A DNA stretch of 64,000 bases from Bog-756 sp963839925 (lineage in GTDB: Bacteria; Actinomycetota; Acidimicrobiia; Acidimicrobiales; RAAP-2). The position numbers and the translations under genes are program-made. The notes under the pieces were generated by a model. It did no database searches. It was given only the letters and a program-made list of their open reading frames with translations, and was not told where the DNA came from. The DNA is taken from contig CAWIWV010000001.1 in NCBI GenBank assembly GCA_963839925.1, forward strand, positions 310,001-374,000. Direction: 5' to 3'. Position 1 is the first letter of the stretch. The number at the start of each line of letters is the position of its first letter. Positions 34,687 to 42,454 of this stretch are shown here, in pieces.

Positions 34687-35352
34687 TCAGCCTGCACTCT
34701 CGACGAGCGCGAGCACCCGAGAACGGGCCTCGTCGATCCGACCCGACTCGACCAGCGGTACGAGGTCGGAGATGGCCGAGTCCCAGTCGACCGAGTCGGT
34801 GGACCGACCCGCCTTCTTCATCCCCGCACGAGCTTCTTCGAGCAACCCCGCGACGATCGCGACATGAGCCGGCAGCAACTCGACCAACCGGTCGCGCAGC
34901 CAACGGGCGAGCGCGGGACTCGCGCCTTCGGTGGAGACCGCGACCACGACGGATCCGTCGCGATGCACGGCAGGAAGGTGCACGGTGCCCGCGAGATCGC
35001 GATCGGCGGTCGCCACCAGCGCGCCGGCAGCACGAGCGTCGGCAACCACCTGCCGGTCGACGGCTGCATCGCCGGTGGCGGTCAAGACCAACTGATAGCC
35101 CGCAGCCTCACCGGGTGCATACCTGCGGCGGACGAGTTCGACGACTGAGCCCGCACCAACCGACCCGGCCGAGGCGCCGAGCGCGTCGGTGATCTCGGGA
35201 GCGACCACGGTGACGATCGCACCGGATGCCAGCAGACCGCGAACCCGTCGTGCGGCGACCGGACCGCCGCCGACCACCAGGCATCGCCACCCCGCAATTT
35301 CGAGGACCACCGGGTAACCGAACACACCGTCTGCAGGAGGTTCGGTGGCCAT
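34687..35352 (-). CDS. Siroheme synthase, precorrin-2 dehydrogenase domain (CysG N-terminal/MET8-like)
   Basis: 221 aa. The Rossmann motif VVGGGPVAARRVRGLLASGA (about 27-46) is diagnostic of the NAD-dependent precorrin-2 dehydrogenase. LVLTATGDAAVDRQVVADAR and the STEGASPALARWLRDRLVE dimerisation segment follow. There is no uroporphyrin methyltransferase domain, so SUMT must be encoded elsewhere. Being divergent from cysH and sulfite reductase, which needs siroheme, it fits a sulfur-assimilation regulon. Confidence 0.92.
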   Translation of the reverse strand: MATEPPADGVFGYPVVLEIAGWRCLVVGGGPVAARRVRGLLASGAIVTVVAPEITDALGASAGSVGAGSVVELVRRRYAPGEAAGYQLVLTATGDAAVDRQVVADARAAGALVATADRDLAGTVHLPAVHRDGSVVVAVSTEGASPALARWLRDRLVELLPAHVAIVAGLLEEARAGMKKAGRSTDSVDWDSAISDLVPLVESGRIDEARSRVLALVESAG

Positions 35353-35360
35353 GGCGTTCC

Positions 35361-35366
35361 ACCCTA
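35361..35366 (-). promoter_or_regulatory. Candidate -10 box for the siroheme synthase gene
   Basis: On the minus strand TAGGGT lies 8 bases before the ATG at 35352. There is no ribosome site between them, which implies a leaderless or nearly leaderless transcript. Confidence 0.4.
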
Positions 35367-35434
35367 GGCCCTGACCGGCCCCAGTATTCCCTGGTGCAGC
35401 CCTATTCCTACTGAGTTGACAGGGATCCTTCTAA

Positions 35435-35461
35435 AACTTGAGCAAGTTAGTCATGTATGAT
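35435..35461 (+). promoter_or_regulatory. Palindromic operator and -10 box in the sulfur-assimilation divergent promoter
   Basis: The inverted repeat AACTTG-AG-CAAGTT (35435-35448) sits immediately upstream of TATGAT (35456-35461), a near-perfect -10 box. A TTGACA lies at 35416-35421, but its 34-base distance to TATGAT is too large. The palindrome therefore occupies the -35 position of the cysH promoter. It suits control by a dimeric regulator such as an Rrf2/CymR-type protein (inference). An AT-rich island in high-GC DNA supports promoter function. Confidence 0.55.
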
Positions 35462-35677
35462 CGCCAGAGGGGTAGCTGCAGGTTGGGGATCCGGCCTCGG
35501 GAGGAACCGAGGCAGGAAATCGAGGCAGGAAATCGGAATGGAATCGAAGCAGTTCGGGTTGTCCCGTGAAGCGATTGTTGACTGAGCTTGTAGGGTTTCG
35601 AGGAGCAGGTTTGGGGATGTGCATCGGATCGTTGTCAGGGCACTCCGGGGGGATAGAGGACAGAGAGGTGCAAGATC
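35462..35677 (+). other. cysH 5' leader with hairpin and direct repeat
   Basis: About 210 untranslated bases. GCCTCGG (35494-35500) pairs with CCGAGGC (35507-35513) around a GAGGAA loop that could hide a ribosome-site-like sequence. The next bases repeat GAGGCAGGAAATCG twice (about 35509-35536). No known riboswitch was recognised. A small open frame begins at the ATG at 35454 but lacks consecutive Cys codons. Confidence 0.4.
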
Positions 35678-36361
35678 GTGAGCATGGTGGCCAGTAGATC
35701 CGAACTGACGGAGTTGCGTGAGGAGTTGGACGAACGGTCGGCCGCGTTCGAGACCGAACCTGCCGGCGCGGTGGTCGCCTGGGCGGTCGAACGCTTCGGG
35801 ACAAAGTTGGCCATCGCCTCTTCGTTTCAAGAGGCGGTCCTCATCGACATCGCAGTGAAGGTCGATCCCGCCATCGAGGTGATCTTCCTCGACACCGGCG
35901 CCCACTTTCCCGAGACGCTCGACTACGTCGAGCTCATCCGTCAGCGCTACGACCTCAATCTGGTGGTCACCAAGCCGGTCGAAGGCGCGGAGAACTGGCC
36001 GTGCGGCACCGCCCAGTGCTGTGAGTTCCGCAAGGTGCGTCCGCTCCGCCAGGCCCTGGTCGGCAAGGAGGCCTGGATCACCGGACTCAAGCGGGTCGAC
36101 GCGGTGACCCGGCGGACCGCTCCGATCGTCTCGTTCGACGAAGGTCTGGAACTGGTCAAGATCAATCCGCTTGCCACGTGGACCGACCAGGATCTGGCCG
36201 GCTACGGCAAGGACCACGACATCCCCGAGCACCCGCTCCTCTCCCAGGGCTACCTCTCGATCGGTTGCGCCCCCACCACCCGTCCGGTGAAGGAGGGCGA
36301 GGACCCGCGGGCCGGCCGCTGGTCCGACTCGGACAAGGTCGAGTGCGGTCTGCATCTCTGA
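35678..36361 (+). CDS. cysH: Adenylyl-/phosphoadenylyl-sulfate reductase
   Basis: 227 aa; start GTG 35678 (or ATG 35684) after AGAGAGG. It reduces activated sulfate to sulfite. ASSFQEAVLID is the P-loop-like motif, IFLDTGAHFPET the substrate loop and VECGLHL the catalytic C-terminal Cys223. APS-type enzymes bind [4Fe-4S] through CC and CxxC: here CC is present (Cys114-115, TAQCCEFRK) and Cys197 is present, but the fourth ligand is Thr200 (GCAPTTRPV; ACC at 36275). The cluster may be three-ligand or absent. The substrate is therefore uncertain between APS and PAPS. First gene of the cysH-sir-frhB-like operon. Confidence 0.93.
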   Translation: MSMVASRSELTELREELDERSAAFETEPAGAVVAWAVERFGTKLAIASSFQEAVLIDIAVKVDPAIEVIFLDTGAHFPETLDYVELIRQRYDLNLVVTKPVEGAENWPCGTAQCCEFRKVRPLRQALVGKEAWITGLKRVDAVTRRTAPIVSFDEGLELVKINPLATWTDQDLAGYGKDHDIPEHPLLSQGYLSIGCAPTTRPVKEGEDPRAGRWSDSDKVECGLHL

Positions 36362-36379
36362 GATGTTGCGGTACCTGAC

Positions 36380-38179
36380 ATGACCAAGGACCGGGACGAG
36401 CTCTACGGACTGCGTTTCCGGGGAACCGACCGGCCGATGCCTTTCGTCAATCCCTACCGGACGGTTGGCGAGCTCAACGAGATCGAGCAGTTCAAGCTCG
36501 CCAGGCATCCACTCGAGATCGCCGACGCGATCATCGACACCTACTCCAAAGAGGGTGCGGCGGCCATCGGCAAGGTGCCCGGCGAGGTGGAACGGCTGAA
36601 GTGGGCCGGGATCTACCCGCAGAAGCAGGGCGGCGACGCCTTCATGATGCGGGTCAAGATCCCCGGCGGCCTCCTCACCGCGGCACAGGCGCGTGAGATC
36701 GGGGTGGTGGCGGATGCCTTCGGGGAAGGACCCGACGGAACCGAGAGCCGGATCTTCGGGTCTCGGTTCGCCGACCTGACCACCCGGCAGACCGTCCAGA
36801 TCCACTGGCTCCGCATCGAGGACATCCCGCGCATCTGGCGCCGGTTCGCCGCGGTCGGCCTCACCACCGTCCAGGCGTGCGGCGACTCGTCCCGCAACGT
36901 GTTGAACTGCCCGGTCTCGGGGGTCGACGCCCACGAGGCCTTCGATGCCCAGCCGGTCGCAGAGGCGGTGTCCAAGTTCTTCACCGGGAACCGCGAGTAC
37001 GCGAACCTGCCCCGCAAGTTCAAGATCTCGGTGACCGGATGTGTGGAGGACTGCGCGCGGGCCGAGATCAACGACATCGGCCTCTGGCCGGCACGAGCCG
37101 AAGACGGCACCCTCGGGTTCAACGTGCTGGTGGGCGGAGGCCTGTCCGACGGCGAGCGCATGGCGTCGGACATCGATCTGTTCGTGCGCCAGGATCAGGC
37201 CGTCGAGGTGACCCGGGCCATCGCCCAGCTCTTCGGCGAGCTCGGCAACCGCGAGAACCGGGGCCTCGCCCGCATGCGCTACCTGGTCCAGGAGCTCGGA
37301 CCGGAGGGCTTCCGTGAGCAGCTGGCCGCGCGGGCAAAGTTCGACCTGACGCCTGCCGGCGAGGAGCTCACCCGCCGACACCGCGGCGACCACGTCGGGG
37401 TGCACCCGCAAAAGGGCGACGGCCTGGTCTATGTCGGCTGCTCGGTGCCGGTCGGCCGGATGAACGGGCTCGAGTTGGTCGAGGCGGCGCGGCTCTCCGA
37501 AGAGTACGGCGACGGGACGGTGCGGGTGGGAACCGATCAGAACATCACCTTCACCGGAGTTCCCGAGGACAGGGTCGACCAGATGCTCTCGGAGGATCTG
37601 CTTCAGAAGTATTCGCCCTTTCCCGGTCCCTTCACCCGCGGGGTGGTCTCCTGCACTGGGTCGGAGTTCTGCCGGTATGCGATCGTCGAGACCAAGGAGC
37701 GGGCGGTCAAGTGGGCCCGGTTCCTCGACGAGCAACTCGCCGGCGAGCCGGTCGGCGCGGTCCCCAACGGCAACGGGCACTCGGGGCCGGGGGAGGACGC
37801 CGGAGTGATCCGGATGCACTTCTCCGGCTGCTCGGCGAGCTGCGCCCAGCCCCAGATCGCCGACATCGGGTTCCGCGGTGAGGTCGCACACGTCGGGAAC
37901 CATCTCGCCGAAGCGGTCGACATCGGGATGGGGGGCTCCCTCGGGCCCGATGCGGGGTTCATCGACTGGATCGAACATGCGAGGCCGGTCAACGACGTGC
38001 CCGACGCGCTGTTGCGGGTGGTGCGGCAGTACCAGGCCGAACGACGGGAGGACGAGCCGTTCTACGCGTGGGCCCGGCGGACCTCGAACGACGACCTGCG
38101 GGAGATCCTGGCGGCGGAGGGCACCGGCACGCCGGTCGCCATCACCACCAAGGCCAAGGCCGAGGAGCGGGCGTCGTGA
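36380..38179 (+). CDS. Ferredoxin-type sulfite (or nitrite) reductase, siroheme [4Fe-4S] enzyme
   Basis: 599 aa with the two-fold repeat of the nitrite/sulfite reductase family. N-terminal half: QTVQIHWLRIEDIP and SVTGCVEDCARAEINDIG. C-terminal half: TDQNITFTGVPEDRV, then CTGSEFCRYAIVETK and HFSGCSASCAQPQIADIG, which supply the four cluster cysteines, one of them bridging siroheme. Placement 18 bases after cysH and near siroheme synthase favours assimilatory sulfite over nitrite. The stop overlaps the GTG of a ferredoxin/FrhB-like gene, suggesting a dedicated electron donor. No ferredoxin:NADP domain is fused. Confidence 0.92.
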   Translation: MTKDRDELYGLRFRGTDRPMPFVNPYRTVGELNEIEQFKLARHPLEIADAIIDTYSKEGAAAIGKVPGEVERLKWAGIYPQKQGGDAFMMRVKIPGGLLTAAQAREIGVVADAFGEGPDGTESRIFGSRFADLTTRQTVQIHWLRIEDIPRIWRRFAAVGLTTVQACGDSSRNVLNCPVSGVDAHEAFDAQPVAEAVSKFFTGNREYANLPRKFKISVTGCVEDCARAEINDIGLWPARAEDGTLGFNVLVGGGLSDGERMASDIDLFVRQDQAVEVTRAIAQLFGELGNRENRGLARMRYLVQELGPEGFREQLAARAKFDLTPAGEELTRRHRGDHVGVHPQKGDGLVYVGCSVPVGRMNGLELVEAARLSEEYGDGTVRVGTDQNITFTGVPEDRVDQMLSEDLLQKYSPFPGPFTRGVVSCTGSEFCRYAIVETKERAVKWARFLDEQLAGEPVGAVPNGNGHSGPGEDAGVIRMHFSGCSASCAQPQIADIGFRGEVAHVGNHLAEAVDIGMGGSLGPDAGFIDWIEHARPVNDVPDALLRVVRQYQAERREDEPFYAWARRTSNDDLREILAAEGTGTPVAITTKAKAEERAS

Positions 38180-39463
38180 AGGCCTACCGGATCCGCGAGG
38201 AGATGAACGGGATCGCCGAGCCGCCGGGCAAGACGTGGTTCTGGGAGCTCGAGGCCGGCGTCATCGAGGCCGATCGCTGCATCCAGTGCGGCACCTGCAT
38301 CGCCGCCTGCCCGTCCAACTCGATCGGGATCAACGAGGACACCGAGCTGCCCGAGCTGGTGAAGATGTGCACCGGTTGCTCGCTCTGCTGGGACTTCTGC
38401 CCCCGTGGCGGCCTGCGCTACGAGGCGTTGTGGCCGCCGTCGGGTCGCCCGGCCTCCTCGAACGATCTCGAGCAACCTGCTGCGCTGGACGGCGACATCG
38501 TTCGCGCCGATGCGGCCGATAGCTACTGGAAGATCACCGGCGGACCTCCGGGGGACGGCCTCGGTGCGGTGCTCGATGCCTACTCGGCGAGGGCGGGTGC
38601 GCGCTCAGACGAGGTCCAAGACGGTGGCGTGGTCACAGCGTTGCTGGTCGCCGCCTTGGCCGGGGGCGAGATCGACGGTGCGTTGATCACCAAGCCGAGC
38701 GACGATCCGGACGAGCCGTGGAAAGGGGTGGCCTCGGTCGCCACCACCGCGAAGGAGATCATCGACTCCGCGGGGAGCTACTACAACCAGACGATGGCCT
38801 TGGCCGAGCTCGACCTCTCCAAGTACGACCTTCCCGCAAAGCCGCGCCTCGCGGTCGTCGGCACTCCGTGTGAGATCCAGGGGATCCGGGCGATGCAGGC
38901 GAGGCGGTGGCCGAGCGGCGCGCACCGGGTCGACGCGGTCGTGCTCACCATTGCGCTGCTGTGCACGAAGAGCTTCGACTACCAGGGCCTGATGCTGCAG
39001 CTCCTTCGCGAGGACCGCGGGATCGACCTCGAGCGGGTGAGCAAGGTCGACGTCATCAGGGGTCGGATGATCGTCGAGTACCGCGACGGGGAGTTGGCCG
39101 TCGACGAGCCGATCAAGAACTTCCACGGCGCCGCGCTCGAAGGGGTGTGACGAGTGCGCCGACTTTCTCGGTCGGAGCGCCGACCTCTCCGTCGGAAGTG
39201 TCGGTTCGATGGACGGCTGGAGCAGCTTGCTGGTGCGCAGTGAACGGGGACGGCGTGCCGTCGACAACGCGCGGCCGCGGCTCGACCTGCGCGAGCTGGA
39301 CACCCCCGCCGCCTTGGTCAAGCTCGACGCGTTCGACAAGCGGGTCGCGACCGACAGCCTTCGTCGCACCTTCGACCCGGACGCCCCGCTGTTCATCGAC
39401 TACGCGGAGCACTTCGCCGCCTACGAGGACTCCGACCGGGCACCGGTGGTCCCGGACCGCTGA
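38176..39463 (+). CDS. Ferredoxin-FrhB (F420H2 dehydrogenase beta subunit-like) protein, frameshifted as sequenced
   Basis: GTG at 38176 overlaps the sulfite reductase stop (GTGA). Two [4Fe-4S] motifs lie near the N-terminus: CIQCGTCIAACP (Cys35-45) and CTGCSLCWDFCP (Cys65-75). FrhB/FdhB N- and C-domains follow (DGGVVTALLVAAL, VVGTPCEIQGIRAMQ, VLTIALLCTKSFDYQG). The frame stops at 39150 just after FHGAALEG, yet the family continues uninterrupted in the +1 frame: CDECADFLGRSADLSVGSVG and on to 39463. One extra G in the run GGGG (39142-39145) explains it. Restored, the protein is about 428 aa and resembles FpoF/Fsr N-terminal modules that oxidise F420H2. It could be a sequencing error, a true lesion or +1 frameshifting. 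Confidence 0.85.
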
Positions 39464-39569
39464 GCCGCGGATCTCCCGACTCTGTCGGGGGCCGAGGTAA
39501 GCTGAGGCAGTTCTCACCTGGGCCTTTGGTGAACACGAGCAGCGCGCGGCGGGTCGGCGACCGGGTGGA

Positions 39570-39575
39570 TAGGGT
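39570..39575 (+). promoter_or_regulatory. Candidate -10 box for the Trp-rich hypothetical gene
   Basis: TAGGGT ends 7 bases before the ATG at 39583, with no ribosome site, so the transcript is likely leaderless. Confidence 0.4.
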
Positions 39576-39582
39576 GGACTGC

Positions 39583-39918
39583 ATGGTGGAGTGCATGACG
39601 GTGTTCGAGTCAGTGGGCGCTCCGAAGATGGAGCTTCCCGAGGAACCTTTGGACATCAAAGAGGGCCTCCGGGGCGCGCTCCTTGCAGGGCGGAAATGGC
39701 GTGACGGTTTGAGCGACGAGATCTGCATCGTGCTCTGGCTGTGGGGTCTGTGGCGACCGGCTCTCGAGCCCTCGGGGATGACCCGCGAGGAGTTCGTCGA
39801 TCTGGTCAGCGCGGACCGACGCGAGCTCTGGCTGTGGCTGATGGGGGAGCGTCAGTGGTTTCCCTTCATCACCGGTCTGGCCGGGCGGGTCGTTCGTCGT
39901 CTGCCGGCCATGGCCTGA
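39583..39918 (+). CDS. Hypothetical Trp-rich protein
   Basis: 111 aa, not recognised. ATG at 39583 is favoured by the close -10-like TAGGGT; ATG at 39595 is possible. It holds seven Trp, mostly in two clusters, VLWLWGLWRP and ELWLWLMGERQW, without a clear transmembrane helix because charged residues intervene. The segment MTREEFVDLVSADRRELW looks helical. It precedes the AhpD-like gene by 15 bases and may form an operon with it. The stop codon lies in a 9-bp tandem repeat. Confidence 0.55.
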   Translation: MVECMTVFESVGAPKMELPEEPLDIKEGLRGALLAGRKWRDGLSDEICIVLWLWGLWRPALEPSGMTREEFVDLVSADRRELWLWLMGERQWFPFITGLAGRVVRRLPAMA

Positions 39919-39928
39919 GTGGCCTGAG
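39911..39928. repeat. 9-bp stop-spanning tandem duplication
   Basis: TGGCCTGAG (39911-39919) contains the TGA of the preceding gene and is repeated at 39920-39928, so a second TGA follows in the same frame. Confidence 0.8.
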
Positions 39929-39933
39929 ATCCC

Positions 39934-40446
39934 ATGCCACAAGTCAGCGTTCCGGCGACAATGGATCCCCTGGTCTACGTCTGGACCGAGCTGGCTCCCG
40001 AGTTGACCTCGGCCGCGGGCGCCTACAGCCACGCGGTCTACGAGAAGTCCTCACTGTCGCTCCGCGAGTTCGAAGCGGCGCGGATCACCATGGCCCGGAT
40101 CAACAACTGCGCGATCTGCACCAACTGGCGAACCGCGCGCGACGTCCCGAGTCGGGGCGCCGATCCCGACGAAGTCCCCGAGTCCTTCTACGAGGAGGTC
40201 GGGACGGAGCGGAACTGGGAAGGCCTCTCCGATCGGGAGCGGCTCTGCGCGGACTTCGCCGAACGCTACGCGACGGACCACCTGGGGATGGACGAGGACT
40301 TCTGGGCCGAGCTCCATCGCCACTTCACCGACGACGAGTTGGTCGACCTCGCGCTGTGCGTCGGGTCGTGGCTCGCACTCGGGCGGTTCAACCAGGTGTT
40401 CGACATCGACGGCGCCTGCCGGGTGCCCGCCCGGTCGACCGACTGA
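39934..40446 (+). CDS. Carboxymuconolactone decarboxylase / AhpD-like protein
   Basis: 170 aa. The CxxC active-site motif is in ARINNCAICTNWRTARD at about residues 55-61, followed by a helical bundle and DDELVDLALCVGSWLALGRFNQVF, typical of the CMD/AhpD family. Members act as alkylhydroperoxidases or in thiol redox. It lies between two genes of unknown role, and the downstream EthD-like gene is close (18 bases), suggesting an operon. Substrate unknown. Confidence 0.85.
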   Translation: MPQVSVPATMDPLVYVWTELAPELTSAAGAYSHAVYEKSSLSLREFEAARITMARINNCAICTNWRTARDVPSRGADPDEVPESFYEEVGTERNWEGLSDRERLCADFAERYATDHLGMDEDFWAELHRHFTDDELVDLALCVGSWLALGRFNQVFDIDGACRVPARSTD

Positions 40447-40464
40447 GCCAGAAGGTCCGACCCG

Positions 40465-41187
40465 ATGGAGAAGGTCATCTACCTGTTGTGGGGCGACGGC
40501 ACCCCCGAGTCGGGCGACCGGCTGCGTGATCGACTCCTCGGCGAGACCGCACCGCGCCTGACCGCTTCGGGGGCTCGGCGGATCGGTATCAACGTGCACG
40601 ACAGTGACGCTGCGCCCGCACCCTCTCCCGCCCCGCCGCCCGAAGGCGAGGACCCCCACGTCGCGCAGATCTCCCTCTGGCTCGACTGCTACGAACGCCG
40701 CACCGATATCGACCAGGCGATCGCCGCCCTCGGACTCCGATCGGCTGCCTATCTGGTCGTCGAGTCCCTCTACGAGGACTACGGCACCACCCCGCACGGA
40801 TCGCCGCGTGACTGGCCGGACGGCGACCGTTCGCCGGGGGTGCTGACCGTCGCTCTCATCCACCGTCCGGAAGGTCTCGACTACCGCGAGTGGATCAGCC
40901 GTTGGCACGGCGTGCAGTCGCCGACCTCGGCGGAGCTGCAGCCTCGGACCCGGTACGTGCGCAACGAGGTGGTGCGGTCCCTGACCGAAGGCGCTCCCGA
41001 GATCGGAGGCATCGTCGAGGAGGGCTGGCCGTCGACGGGACACGTCGCCGATCCGATGCTCTTCTTCAACGCCACGACCCAGGAGGAGCTCGAGGCCAAC
41101 GTCGGCCGGATGATCGTGAGCGTCGACGCTTGCCTCGACATGGCCCGGTTGCGCAGCTCGACGATGAGTGAGTACCTGGTCAGCTGA
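40465..41187 (+). CDS. EthD-like domain protein
   Basis: 240 aa. Two ferredoxin-like alpha/beta halves are suggested: the first around MEKVIYLLWGDG and the second VLTVALIHRPEGLDYREWISRWHGVQSP, which fits the EthD-type dimeric alpha-beta barrel pattern (beta strand, W and H in the helix). A Pro-rich loop (about 52-65) separates segments. It probably belongs with the AhpD-like gene upstream. Catalytic function is not evident. Confidence 0.6.
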   Translation: MEKVIYLLWGDGTPESGDRLRDRLLGETAPRLTASGARRIGINVHDSDAAPAPSPAPPPEGEDPHVAQISLWLDCYERRTDIDQAIAALGLRSAAYLVVESLYEDYGTTPHGSPRDWPDGDRSPGVLTVALIHRPEGLDYREWISRWHGVQSPTSAELQPRTRYVRNEVVRSLTEGAPEIGGIVEEGWPSTGHVADPMLFFNATTQEELEANVGRMIVSVDACLDMARLRSSTMSEYLVS

Positions 41188-41251
41188 TCACCTACGATCT
41201 CGCGTCGGCCGGCCGATGCCGCCGGCTGCAACTTCATCGGAGGAAGCACCC

Positions 41252-42336
41252 GTGGGACTGTCCATCGGCATCGTCGGTCTCCCCAACGTGGGGAAGTCCA
41301 CTCTTTTCAACGCCCTGACCCGCAATGACGTCCTCGCGGCGAACTACCCCTTCGCGACCATCGACCCCAACGTCGGGGTGGTGGCGGTGCCCGACGGTCG
41401 GCTCGACCGTCTCGCCGAGCTGTTCGAGAGCAAGGAGATCGTGCCGGCGACGGTGACCTTCGTGGACATCGCCGGGATCGTGAAGGGGGCATCGGTCGGG
41501 GAGGGGCTCGGGAACAAGTTCCTCGCGGCGATCCGCGAGAGCGACGCCATCTGTCAGGTGGTCCGGGTGTTCACCGACTCCGACGTCATCCACGTCGACG
41601 GGCGGATCTCCCCGGCCGAGGACATCGAGACGATCAACACCGAGTTGATCCTGGCCGACCTCCAGACCGTCGAGAACGGCATCACGAGGCTCGCCAAGGA
41701 GTCGCGCAAGCAACCGGATCTGGTGCCGGCGCTGCGGGCTGCCGAACAGGCCCGGACCATTCTGGACAGCGGGAGGACCATCGCTTCGGCCGCAGCCGAC
41801 GGGGAGATCGATCCCCACAGCTCGCCGATCTCCATCTGCTGAGCGCGAAGCCGTTCATCTACGTGTTCAACGTGGACGAGGATGCGCTCGGGGACGAGGC
41901 GCTGGCGTCGCAGTTGTCGGCGCTCGTCGCGCCGGCCGAGGCGGTGGTGCTCTGCGCGCAGATCGAGGCAGAGGTCGCCACCCTCGACCCCGAGGACGCT
42001 GCCGAGCTGCTCGCCGGCTACGGCGAGGACGAGTCCGGGCTGGTCAAGCTGGTGCACGTCGGGTTCCGGACGCTCGGTCTCCAGACCTTCCTCACCGCGG
42101 GCCCGAAAGAGGCGAGGGCCTGGACCATCCACATCGGGGACACCGCGCCCCAGGCGGCCGGCACCATTCACACCGACTTCGAGCGGGGGTTCATCAAGGC
42201 GGAGGTGGTGAGCTACGACGACCTGATGGCCGCCGGTTCGATGGCCGCGGTGCGGGCGGCGGGGAAGGCTCGGGTCGAAGGCAAGGAGTACGTGATGCGG
42301 GACGGGGACGTGGTCGAGTTCCGGTTCAACGTGTAG
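41252..42336 (+). CDS. ychF: Ribosome-binding ATPase/GTPase YchF, frameshifted at a C-run as sequenced
   Basis: GTG at 41252 with ribosome site GGAGGAAG. The N-terminal G-domain is intact: GLPNVGKSTLFNALT, NYPFATIDPNVGVV and FVDIAGIVKGASVGEGLGNKFL. The frame then hits a stop at 41842, but the family continues in the -1 frame from about 41815 (QLADLHLLSAKPFIYVFNVDE) through the TGS domain, ending EFRFNV at 42336. Adding one C to the CCCC run at 41813-41816 restores a normal 362-aa YchF. Because YchF is nearly universal, a base-calling error is likely, though a true mutation cannot be excluded. Confidence 0.9.
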
Positions 42337-42454
42337 TTGAACGAGAGCGGCGTTCGTAGACATAGGACCTTCGTCGCAGGGTTGCACCGCCGCCACGATG
42401 GCTCGACCGCCCTGGCGAGAACCCGGGAGCTGGTCTCGGCTGCCTGCGTGTCGG

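Noticed and set aside
35462..35677. SAM or other sulfur riboswitch in the cysH leader
   Set aside because: Only one simple hairpin and a direct repeat were found; no conserved riboswitch core could be recognised by eye.
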